From NCBI GenBank assembly GCA_005893365.1, contig VBPB01000059.1:1-24008 (forward strand): a stretch of DNA of 24,008 nt. The letters are read 5' to 3'. This document shows positions 16,901 to 24,008 of the stretch, piece after piece. How positions within the stretch are numbered: the stretch's first letter is position 1; every line of letters begins with the position of its first letter. The DNA is from Candidatus Eiseniibacteriota bacterium. GTDB taxonomy: Bacteria > Eisenbacteria > RBG-16-71-46. The notes under the pieces were generated by a model. That model did no database searches. It saw only the letters and a program-made list of their open reading frames with translations, and was not told the origin of the DNA. The translations under genes and the position numbers were made by a program.

Positions 16901-19900
16901 CACCGCCGCCTTCACCGTCGGCCAGGACGGGACCTACACGCTGGTGGTGCGCAACGCCGGCACCGGGTCCACGGTGGGGGCCACCACCGTGGCCGACACC
17001 CTCCCGGCCGGGCTCTCGTTCGTGAGCGCCGCGGGGGCCGGCTGGTCGTTCGCCACCTCGGGCGCGATCGTGACCGCCACGTTCGCCGCGAGCCTCGCCG
17101 CCGGCGACTCCAGCCTGATCACGCTCACCGCCGCGGTCGCCCCCGCGGCGTTCCCGTCCGTCACCAACGCCGCCACCGTGAGCGGCGCCGGCGACCTCGA
17201 TCCGGCCAACGACCGCGACCTGGATGCCGCCGCCGTCACCGGGGCGCCGGACCTCAGCCTCGACAAGCGCCACACCGCCGCCTTCGTCGTGGCGCAGAAC
17301 GGCGCCTACACGCTGGTGGTGCGCAACGCCGGCACCGCCGCGACCGTGGGCGCGACCACGGTCGCCGACACGCTGCCCGCCGGGCTCGCGTTCGTGGGCG
17401 CCGCGGGCGCCGGCTGGTCCTTCGCCAACTCGGGCCAGGTCGTCACCGCCACGTTCGCCGGCAGCCTCGCCGCCGGCGACTCCAGCCTGTTCACGCTCAC
17501 CGCCGCGATCGCCCCGGGCGCGTTCCCCTCCGTCACCAACGCGGCGACGGCGAGCACCGCCCTTGACGTCGACGCGGCCAACGACCGTGACCTGGATCCG
17601 ACCGGCATCACCGGCGTCCCCGACCTCACGCTCGACAAGCGCCACACCACCGCCTTCACGGTCGGCGTGGACGGGACCTATACGATGGTGGTGCGCAACG
17701 CCGGCACCGGGGCCACGTCGGGCGCCACCACCGTGCGCGACACGCTGCCCGCCGGGCTCGCGTTCGTGAGTGCCGCCGGCGCCGGCTGGTCCTTCGCCAC
17801 CGCGGGCGCGATCGTCACCGCCACCTTCGCCGGCAGCATCGCCGGCGGCGACTCCAGCCGGTTCACGCTCACCGTCGCGGTGGCGCCCGGGGCCTTCCCC
17901 GCGGTCACCAACGCGGCGACCGTCACCGGGGCCGGCGACCTCGACCCGAGCAACGATCGCGACCTGGATCCGACCGCCGTCGGCGGCGTGCCCGACCTCG
18001 CGCTCGACAAGCGCCACACCACCGCCTTCACCGTCGGCCTGAACGGCGACTACACCCTCGTGGTGCGCAACCTCGGGACCCTCGCCACCACGGCCGCCAC
18101 CACGGTCACCGACACGCTGCCCGCCGCGCTCGCCTTCGTGAGTGCCGCGGGCTCGGGCTGGTCCTTCGCCACCTCGGGTCAGGAGATCACGGGCACGTTC
18201 GCCGGCAGCATCGCCGCAGGCGACTCCAGCCTCTGGACGCTCACGGTCTTCCCCGGCCCCGGTGCCATCCCGTCGGTGACCAACGCCGCCACGGCGACCA
18301 CCGCGGGCGATGCCGTCGCGGCCAACGATCGTGACCTCGATCCCACCACGGTCAATGGCGCGCTCGACCTCGAGCTCAGGAAGCGTCACACCGGACGCTT
18401 CGAGGTGGGCACCAACGACAGCTACACCCTGGTCGTGACCAACGTCGGCGTGGGCGCCTTCGCCGGCGGCTGCACGGTCGTCGACACGTTGCCCGCGGGG
18501 CTCGCGTTCGCGGGTGCCGCCGGCGCCGGCTGGTCCTTCGCCACCTCCGGCGCGGTGGTCACCGCCACCTTCGCCGCGCCGCTCGCGGCCGGGGACAGCG
18601 CCCGCTTCACGCTCGACGTGGGGGTGGCCTTGGCGGCCTTCCCCTGGGCGGTGAACACCGCCGTCGTCTCCGGCGCCGGGGACCTGAACGCGGCGAACGA
18701 CCGCGCCGTGGACTCCACCCGGGTCCACGCGCTGCCGGACCTGGCGCTCGACAAGCGCCACACCACCGCATTCGTGGACGGCCAGGACGGCGTCTGGACC
18801 TTCGTCGCCACCAACGTCAGCAGCGGGCCCACCACCGCGGCCGTCACCGTCACCGACACCTTGCCCGCGGGGATCGCGTTCATCTCGGGGGCCGGCGCCG
18901 GATGGTCCTTCGCCAACGCCGGCCCGATCGTCACCGCCACGTACGCCGGCACGATCGCAGTGGGCGACAGCGCCCGCTTCGACCTCACCGTGGCGGTCGG
19001 CGCCGCGGCGGTGCCGCTCGTGACCAACCGCGCCACGCTCGCGGGCGGCGGCGACCTCGACCCGTCGGACGACCGTGACACCGACCCGACCGCGGTGGTG
19101 CCGGTACCGGACGTCACGCTCGACAAGCGCCACACCGCGGCGTTCGTCGTCGGGCAGGATGCCGCCTACACGATGGTGGTCCGCAACCCCGGCACGGCCG
19201 CGACCGCCTCCGCCATCACCGTCCGCGACACGCTGCCCGCCGGCCTCTCGTTCGTGAGCGCCGCCGGCGCCGGGTGGTCCTTCGCCACCTCCGGCGCGAT
19301 CGTCACCGCCAGCTTCCCCGCCGCCCTCGCCGCCGGCGATTCCAGCCTGTGGACCCTCACCGTGGCCGTCGCCTTGGGCGCGTTCCCGGCGGTGATCAAC
19401 GCGGCGACCGCGAGCACGGCCAACGATCGCGACGCGACCAATGACCGGGACCTGGACCCGACCGATGTCTCCGGAGTGCCCGACCTGATGCTCGACAAGC
19501 GCCACACCAGCGCGTTCGCCGTGGGCCAGACCGGCGACTACACGCTGGTCGTGCACAACGCCGGAACCGTGGCGACCTTAGGGGCCACGACCGTCACCGA
19601 CGTCCTCCCCGCGGGGCTCGGCTTCGTCGCCGCGGCCGGCGCCGGCTGGAGCGTCTCGACCAGCGGCCCGACGGTGACCGCCACCCATGCCGCCGCCATC
19701 GCGGCCTTTGACTCGGCCGCCTTCACGCTCACGGTGAACGTCCTGCCCGCCGCCTTCCCGCTGGTCACCAACACGGCGAGTGCCACGACCGCCGGGGATC
19801 CGAACGCCGGCAACGACGGCGACGCCGATCCGACCGCGGTGACCGGGGGCTCCGATCTCGCAATCGACAAGCGTCACACCACCCTTTTCCGCGTCGGCGA

Positions 19901-22900
19901 GAACGACGCCTACACGCTGGTGGTGCGCAACCTCGGCACCGGCGCCACGATCGGCACCACCACGGTGGTCGACACGCTCCCGGCCGGGCTGAGCTTCGTC
20001 GCGGCCAGTAGTACGGGCTTCACCTTCCTGACCTCGGGCCCGATCGTCGCGGGGACCGACCCCGACCCGATCGCGCCCGGCGACAGCCTCACCCTCACGC
20101 TCACGGTCGCCGTCGCTGCCGCCGCGTTCCCGGCGGTCACCAACACCGCGCACGTCATGACCCCCGGCGATCCCGAGCCGGCCAACGACAGCGACAGCGA
20201 TCTGACACCCATCGGCGGCGCCCCGGACTTGGCACTCGACAAGCGTCACACCGCGCCGTTCACGGTCGGCCAGAACGGGACCTACACGATCGTGGTCCGC
20301 AACGTCGGCACCGCCGTGACCAACGCGGCCACCACGGTCGTGGACACGCTGCCGGCGGGGCTCGCCTTGATCTCGGCCTCCGGGTCCGGGTTCGGATTCG
20401 CGGTCCTGGGCCCGGTCCTGATCGGCACCTATTACGCCGCGATCCCGCCCGGCGACTCGGTGAGCTTCACCGTGCTGGTGGGCGTGACCCCGGCCGCGTT
20501 CCCCCTGGTGACCAACGCGGCGGTCGCCGCCACGCTGGGGGACCCCTTCGCCGCGAACGATCGCGACGCCGACCCGACCGCCATCTCGGGTGTGCCCGAC
20601 CTGGCCCTCGACAAGCGCCACACCGCGGCCTTCGTCGTGGGGCAGGGCGGCGTCTACACGCTGGTCGCCCGCAACCTCGGCTCGGGTACCACCACCGGTC
20701 CCGCCACCGTCACCGACGTCCTCCCCGCCGGGCTCAGCTTCGTCTCGGCCGTCGGGGCGGGATGGAGCGTCTCGGCCGCCTTAGCCACGGTGACCGCCAC
20801 CCATGCCGGGCCCATCGCCGCCGGCGACTCGGCCGCCTTCACGCTCACCGCCTCGGTCGGCGCCGCGGCCTTCCCGTCGGTCACCAACCAGGCCACGGTG
20901 AGCACCGCCGGCGACCTCGATGCCGCCAACGACCTGGACAGCGACCCCACCGACATCACCGGCGTGGGCGACGTCACCCTCCACAAGCGCCACGCCGGCG
21001 GGTTCACGGTCGGCCAGGACGGGGCCTACACGCTGGTGGTGCGCAACACCGGCACCGCCGCCACCGCCTCCGCCGTCACCGTGCGCGACACGCTGCCGGC
21101 CGGGCTCGGTTTCGTCTCGGCCGCGGGCGCGGGCTTCAGCGTCGCCAACGCCGGCGCGATCGTCACCGCCACGTACGCCCCGGCGCTGGCGGCCGGCGAC
21201 AGCGCGAGCCTGACCCTGACCGTCCACGTCGCTCCCGCCGCGTACCCGGCCGTGACCAACGCCGCCACGGCCGAGTATCCCGGCGACCTGACGCCGGACG
21301 ACGACCGCGGCGTCGATCCGACCGCGGTCTTGGGCGTGCCGGACCTCGCGCTCGACAAGCGCCACAGCGGTTCGTTCCTCGTCGGCCAGAACGGCGTCTA
21401 CCGGCTGGTCGCCCGCAACGTCGGCACCGCCGTCACCACGGGAGCCGCGACCGTCACCGACACGCTGCCGCCGGGTCTCTCCTTCGTGGCCGCGTCCGGC
21501 ACCGGGTTCGGGTTCGCGCTGGTGGGCCCGGTCGTCATCGGCACCTACAGCGCGGCGCTGGCCCCCGGCGACAGCGCCGCCATCGACCTCACGGTCGCCG
21601 TGGACGCGGCCGCGTTCCCGGCGGTCACCAACACGGCGATCGCCGCGGTCCCGGTGGATCTCGACCCCGGCAACGACCGCGACGCCGACCCCACCGCGAT
21701 CGGCGGCGGGCCCAATCTCTCGCTCACCAAGCGCCACGTCGGCGAGTTCACCGTCGCTCAGAACGGCCGCTACGACCTGACGGTCACCAACGTGGGCATC
21801 ACGGCCACCGCCGGGACGACCACGGTGCGCGACACGCTGCCCGCGGGCCTGACCTTCGTCGCGGCGGCGGGGTCCGGCTGGACCGTCGCCGTGTCCGGGC
21901 CGGTCGTGACCGCCCAGTACGCGGCCAGCATCGCCCCCGGCGATTCCGCAGCACTGAGCCTCACGGCGGCCGTGGGCCCCGCGGCCTTCCCGACGGTCAT
22001 CAACGCCGCCAGCGTCGAGACCCAAGGCGACGTGGACGGCACCAACGATCGGTCCGTGGACGGCAGCGACGTCACCGGCGTCCCCGAGCTGGCGCTCGCC
22101 AAGCGGCACGCCGCCGCCTTCGTCGACGGGCAGCCCGGCGCCTGGACCCTGGTGGTCCGCAACGACGGCACCGCCCCCACCACCGGCGCCACCACGGTCG
22201 TGGACACGCTGCCGAACGGCATCGGCTTCGTGTCGGGCCTCGGCTCCGGCTGGACCTTCGCCGCCTTGGGACCGGTCGTCACCGCCAGCTTCACCGGCGT
22301 CATCGCGCCGCAGGACAGCGCGGTCTTCGCCCTGACGGTCTCGGTCTCCGCCGCCGCGATGCCATCGGTGGTCAACGCGGCCGACGTCTCGACACCCGGC
22401 GATCCCGACCCGGCCGACGATCGCGCCGTGGACCCGACCACCGTGAACGGCTCCCAGGACCTGGCCATCCTCAAGCGGCACACCGGCCCGTTCGAGGTGG
22501 GCACGAACGACACCTACACGCTGGTGGTGGTCAACGTGGGCAGCGGCGTCATGGCCTCCGGCATCACCGTGGCCGACACGCTGCCCGCCGGCCTGAGCTT
22601 CGTCTCGGCCAGCGGCCCCGGCTTCACGTTCCTGACCTCCGGCGCGATCGTCTCCGGGACCGACCCCGACGCCCTGGCCCCCGGCGACAGCCTCGCGATC
22701 ACGCTCACGGTGAGCGTCGATGCCGCGGCCTATCCGCAGGTCACCAACACCGCCGTGGTCGCCTCGCCCGGTGACGTGAACGCGGACGACGACCGCGCCG
22801 TGGACCCCACCACCCTCCACCGGCATCCGGACCTGGCGCTCGACAAGCGCCACGCGACGGCGTTCACGCAGGGCCAGGCCGGCGCCTGGACCTTGGTGGT

Positions 22901-24008
22901 CGCCAACCTCGGCAACGGCCCGTCCGCCGGCGCCATCACCGTGACCGACACGCTGCCCGCCGGCGTGGGATTCGTGTCGGGCTCGGGCCTCGGCTGGTCG
23001 TTCGCGACCTCGGGCGCGGTGGTCACCGCCACGACCAACGACGTGGTGGCCCCCGGCGACAGCACCGGCTTCGGATTGGTCGTGACCGTGGGGGCTCAGG
23101 CGGTGCCGCAGGTCGTCAATCGCGCGACGGTGACGGCCACGGGGGATCCCGTGGTGGCCAACGACAGCGACGCCGATTCGGTCGCGGTCACGGGCCTCCC
23201 CGATGCCGCGCTCGACAAGCGCCACCTCGGTCCGCTCACCGTCGGCCAGAACGGGGACTACCGCTTCGTGGTCACGAACCCCGGCACGGGTCGGCACGGT
23301 CACGGTGGTGGACACGCTGCCCCCGGGTCTCAGCCTGGGGAGCGGCGCCGGCAGCGGTTGGACATTCGCCACCGCCGGCGCGATCGTGACCGCGAGCTAC
23401 GCCTTAGCCATCGCCCCGGCCGACAGCGCCGCCTTCGACCTCACCCTCGCCGTGGGCCCCGCCGCCCAGCCCCTGGTCGTCAACGCCGCCACGGTCACCG
23501 CCGCCGGGGATGGGAACCCCGCCAACGACCGGGACTCGGACGCGGCGGCGGTCGCCGGCATCACCGACCTCGCCCTCGACAAGCGCCACACCGCCTCGTT
23601 CGTGGTCGGCCAGCCCGGCGCCTACACGCTCGTGGTCGCGAACCTGGGCACCGCCGCCACCACCGGCTCGATCGCCGTGACCGACACGCTGCCCGCGGGC
23701 CTTACCTTCGCGAGCGCCGCCGGCGGCGGCTGGAGCGTCGTCGCGGCGGCCGGCATCGTCACCGCCACGCACGCGGCGCCGATCGCCGCCGGCGACAGCG
23801 CCGGCTTCACCCTCGACGTCAACGTCGGCGCGGGCGCGCTGGGGGGCGTGGTCAACGCGGCCACGGTCGCGACCGCGGGCGATTCCGATCCCACCAACGA
23901 CCGCGACACCGACGCCACCGCCGTGGGCGGTGTCCCCGACCTGGCGCTCGACAAGCGCCACACCGCGCCCTTCCTGGTCGGTCAGGGCGGCACCTATACC
24001 TTCGTGGT
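13866..24008 (+). CDS. Giant exported surface/adhesin-like protein with DUF11-type Ig-like tandem repeats (partial, one frameshift)
   Basis: The gene starts at the ATG 13866, 7 nt after AGGA, and is still open at the window edge, giving at least about 3,380 residues. A Sec-type signal peptide occupies residues 1-43 (Arg-rich start, hydrophobic stretch 21-38, likely cleavage after VAA at 43). Residues 44-385 form an N-terminal domain that I cannot assign firmly. GGNFIAQCHSID around Cys244 and GGMVFYLGGHQYGN near 340 vaguely recall class I glutamine-amidotransferase-like folds. From residue 386 on there are 24 complete 124-residue repeats and part of a 25th. Each has VxDTLPAGLxF and VTNAAT, typical of DUF11/B_ant_repeat Ig-like domains of surface proteins. 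An 8-bp length defect near 23289-23310 shifts the frame by one. The likely role is adhesion or a cell-surface stalk. The C-terminus, and so the anchoring or secretion system, is not visible. Confidence 0.85.
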   Translation, partial: MASPAGTDPRPRAGGAARARLAPLLVLALGLGFAPLVAPPVAAQDLPGPAPNLELIPAGSLVIPMDNAHQTLVAPFNIKAYGLVNNLLQNKIPVKWAIKAGKAKDGIDFTALAAKIKPSAGSAASVDFRAGPFIVHQAYASLALPLINAFGSNVVVYQTTSDVTVDVRYTLTFKPKVAVNSANAAIHTDILNRAGIPNYDVISDFNLLAGSCYTLACEPHNTSTSGITAIYNYVLSGGNFIAQCHSIDTYENNTPGGYLTTAGLTVSNTSNAITYPNPDLSFSQFEGALDPAPGGSVQDLKLSAGSSLKANAHIHANDAGTAVPTWAAMAQKMYSSGVGGMVFYLGGHQYGNANMAASNGERMFLNAVMTPPTRPSSCNLGFGIPDLAITKTHSGTFYAGGNRAYTLGVTNVGGDSTLGAVTVTDTLPSGLSYVSAAGSGWSFSVSGQIVTGTYAARLAGGSTASFTLSVAVGVGASPSVTNHAHCATPGDGNAANDVASDPTTVVIPVDLALQKRHTADFTDRANGTYTLVARNVGPFATQGATTVTDTLPAGLTYVSAAGAGWTFGTSGPIVTASFAGTIATSDSAKFTLTAAAGAAAVPSLINAATVATVNDTGAVNNRSTDPTVVNGVVDLRLQKRHTVNFSGLSPGVYTLVATNTGSKATTGTLTVTDTLPAGLSYSSAAGAGWSFATAGAIVTATHPGPIAASDSLKFTLSVTVDAAAVPSVTNPAVVSAAGDVDASNDRAVDPTVVSGVPDLSMRKRHAGAFAVGQNGVYTLSVVNVSAGPTAGVITVRDTLPAGLGFVSSAGAGWTVSVSGAIVTATNPGPIAAGDSSVFTLTVSVGFAASPSVVNAATVSTPGDLYPASDRATDPTLVGTPDLSLDKRHTAAFTVGQNGTYTLVVRNLGGAATSGATTVRDTLPAGLAFVGAAGAGWSFSASGAIVTATFAASLAAGDSTLFTLTAAVAPAAFPSVTNAATATTANDPVAANDRDTDPTAIAGTPDLTVDKRHTAAFTVGQDGTYTLVVRNAGTGSTVGATTVADTLPAGLSFVSAAGAGWSFATSGAIVTATFAASLAAGDSSLITLTAAVAPAAFPSVTNAATVSGAGDLDPANDRDLDAAAVTGAPDLSLDKRHTAAFVVAQNGAYTLVVRNAGTAATVGATTVADTLPAGLAFVGAAGAGWSFANSGQVVTATFAGSLAAGDSSLFTLTAAIAPGAFPSVTNAATASTALDVDAANDRDLDPTGITGVPDLTLDKRHTTAFTVGVDGTYTMVVRNAGTGATSGATTVRDTLPAGLAFVSAAGAGWSFATAGAIVTATFAGSIAGGDSSRFTLTVAVAPGAFPAVTNAATVTGAGDLDPSNDRDLDPTAVGGVPDLALDKRHTTAFTVGLNGDYTLVVRNLGTLATTAATTVTDTLPAALAFVSAAGSGWSFATSGQEITGTFAGSIAAGDSSLWTLTVFPGPGAIPSVTNAATATTAGDAVAANDRDLDPTTVNGALDLELRKRHTGRFEVGTNDSYTLVVTNVGVGAFAGGCTVVDTLPAGLAFAGAAGAGWSFATSGAVVTATFAAPLAAGDSARFTLDVGVALAAFPWAVNTAVVSGAGDLNAANDRAVDSTRVHALPDLALDKRHTTAFVDGQDGVWTFVATNVSSGPTTAAVTVTDTLPAGIAFISGAGAGWSFANAGPIVTATYAGTIAVGDSARFDLTVAVGAAAVPLVTNRATLAGGGDLDPSDDRDTDPTAVVPVPDVTLDKRHTAAFVVGQDAAYTMVVRNPGTAATASAITVRDTLPAGLSFVSAAGAGWSFATSGAIVTASFPAALAAGDSSLWTLTVAVALGAFPAVINAATASTANDRDATNDRDLDPTDVSGVPDLMLDKRHTSAFAVGQTGDYTLVVHNAGTVATLGATTVTDVLPAGLGFVAAAGAGWSVSTSGPTVTATHAAAIAAFDSAAFTLTVNVLPAAFPLVTNTASATTAGDPNAGNDGDADPTAVTGGSDLAIDKRHTTLFRVGENDAYTLVVRNLGTGATIGTTTVVDTLPAGLSFVAASSTGFTFLTSGPIVAGTDPDPIAPGDSLTLTLTVAVAAAAFPAVTNTAHVMTPGDPEPANDSDSDLTPIGGAPDLALDKRHTAPFTVGQNGTYTIVVRNVGTAVTNAATTVVDTLPAGLALISASGSGFGFAVLGPVLIGTYYAAIPPGDSVSFTVLVGVTPAAFPLVTNAAVAATLGDPFAANDRDADPTAISGVPDLALDKRHTAAFVVGQGGVYTLVARNLGSGTTTGPATVTDVLPAGLSFVSAVGAGWSVSAALATVTATHAGPIAAGDSAAFTLTASVGAAAFPSVTNQATVSTAGDLDAANDLDSDPTDITGVGDVTLHKRHAGGFTVGQDGAYTLVVRNTGTAATASAVTVRDTLPAGLGFVSAAGAGFSVANAGAIVTATYAPALAAGDSASLTLTVHVAPAAYPAVTNAATAEYPGDLTPDDDRGVDPTAVLGVPDLALDKRHSGSFLVGQNGVYRLVARNVGTAVTTGAATVTDTLPPGLSFVAASGTGFGFALVGPVVIGTYSAALAPGDSAAIDLTVAVDAAAFPAVTNTAIAAVPVDLDPGNDRDADPTAIGGGPNLSLTKRHVGEFTVAQNGRYDLTVTNVGITATAGTTTVRDTLPAGLTFVAAAGSGWTVAVSGPVVTAQYAASIAPGDSAALSLTAAVGPAAFPTVINAASVETQGDVDGTNDRSVDGSDVTGVPELALAKRHAAAFVDGQPGAWTLVVRNDGTAPTTGATTVVDTLPNGIGFVSGLGSGWTFAALGPVVTASFTGVIAPQDSAVFALTVSVSAAAMPSVVNAADVSTPGDPDPADDRAVDPTTVNGSQDLAILKRHTGPFEVGTNDTYTLVVVNVGSGVMASGITVADTLPAGLSFVSASGPGFTFLTSGAIVSGTDPDALAPGDSLAITLTVSVDAAAYPQVTNTAVVASPGDVNADDDRAVDPTTLHRHPDLALDKRHATAFTQGQAGAWTLVVANLGNGPSAGAITVTDTLPAGVGFVSGSGLGWSFATSGAVVTATTNDVVAPGDSTGFGLVVTVGAQAVPQVVNRATVTATGDPVVANDSDADSVAVTGLPDAALDKRHLGPLTVGQNGDYRFVVTNPGTGRHGHGGGHAAPGSQPGERRRQRLDIRHRRRDRDRELRLSHRPGRQRRLRPHPRRGPRRPAPGRQRRHGHRRRGWEPRQRPGLGRGGGRRHHRPRPRQAPHRLVRGRPARRLHARGREPGHRRHHRLDRRDRHAARGPYLRERRRRRLERRRGGRHRHRHARGADRRRRQRRLHPRRQRRRGRAGGRGQRGHGRDRGRFRSHQRPRHRRHRRGRCPRPGARQAPHRALPGRSGRHLYLRG
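15021..24008 (+). repeat. 372-bp tandem repeat array (24 complete units plus a partial one)
   Basis: The codon for the signature Lys (KRH, KTH in the first unit) recurs at 15036, 15408, 15780, 16152, 16521, 16893, 17265, 17637, 18009, 18381, 18753, 19125, 19497, 19869, 20241, 20613, 20985, 21357, 21729, 22101, 22473, 22845, 23217, 23581 and 23953. Twenty-two of the 24 intervals are exactly 372 bp. One is 369 (16152-16521, one codon lost in the linker) and one is 364 (23217-23581, frameshifting). Each unit encodes 124 residues: a first strand with DLxLDKRHT, then VGQxGxYTLVVRNxGT, VxDTLPAGLxFVSAAGxGW, IVTATF, GDSxxFTLTV, VTNAATV and an acidic linker GDxxxANDRDxDPT. Repeats 5-9 look most alike in DNA; the first units and those after about 21357 are more divergent. 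Confidence 0.95.
23289..23310 (+). other. Frameshift site in repeat 23 of the giant protein gene
   Basis: Between the Thr codon at 23286 and the Asp codon of DTLP at 23311 there are 22 bp, where sister repeats have 30. GGCACGG occurs twice around the lesion (23283-23289 and 23293-23299), a possible slippage or misassembly point. The original frame would continue as His/Gly/Arg-rich sequence. The repeat consensus resumes in the next frame as GTVTVVDTLPPGL. Neither frame meets a stop before the window ends. Confidence 0.85.

Noticed and set aside
16410..19556. Very long minus-strand open frame (over 1,000 residues) opposite the repeat array
   Set aside because: It is the antisense shadow of the 372-bp repeats: its sequence is Gly/Arg/Val/His-rich and repeats with the same period. 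The plus frame carries the recognisable DUF11 motifs.
20781..23372. Second long minus-strand open frame opposite the repeats
   Set aside because: Same reason: the absence of antisense stops follows from GC-rich codon usage in the periodic plus-strand gene.
15021..24008. CRISPR array or intergenic satellite as explanation of the periodic sequence
   Set aside because: The units are 372 bp, fully coding and divergent. There are no short identical repeats with unique spacers and no cas genes.

Overview
This is a 24,008-bp window of very GC-rich DNA with the strong third-position G/C bias of a high-GC bacterium. A PpiD/SurA-type periplasmic chaperone and a Tat translocase subunit suggest a diderm cell. 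The gene content (LytR_C protein, PMT-like membrane glycosyltransferase with a TPR-like tail, giant DUF11-type repeat protein) would fit a lineage such as candidate phylum Eisenbacteria, Gemmatimonadota or Myxococcota. The sequence alone does not decide between them.

Layout. (1) 60-1880 (+) encodes a membrane-anchored peptidyl-prolyl isomerase, convergent with the rest. (2) 1893-7201 (-) is a compact housekeeping operon, in transcription order folB, folK, deoxynucleoside kinase, panB, panC, GlmU-like uridylyltransferase, HIT hydrolase, LytR_C protein, tatA. Several junctions are ATGA or TGATG overlaps, so translation is probably coupled. FolB and FolK make the folate that PanB needs as methylene-tetrahydrofolate, and PanB and PanC make pantothenate. 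(3) 7282-12566 (-) is a second tight operon: dapE, dapC, dapD (succinylase route to diaminopimelate and lysine), then a PMT/ArnT-like membrane glycosyltransferase. A 12-bp-stem hairpin at 7223-7251 separates the two units. dapC is broken by an apparent out-of-frame deletion that removes its NPTG loop. (4) 12685-13512 (+) is ygfZ, divergent from dapE. (5) 13513-13865 is a hairpin-rich leader without a gene. (6) 13866 to the window end (+) is one giant exported protein: a Sec signal peptide, a ~340-residue N-terminal domain, then at least 24 complete copies of a 124-residue (372-bp) DUF11/Ig-like repeat. It runs off the window.

The repeat protein is the most unusual item. The repeat period is almost perfectly constant. 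Each repeat carries a Lys-Arg-His signature and an acidic Asn-Asp-rich linker. Repeats 10-13 and 21-24 resemble each other at an 11-unit spacing. One repeat (number 23) carries an 8-bp length defect that shifts the frame. No RNA genes, CRISPR arrays, insertion sequences or phage genes were seen.
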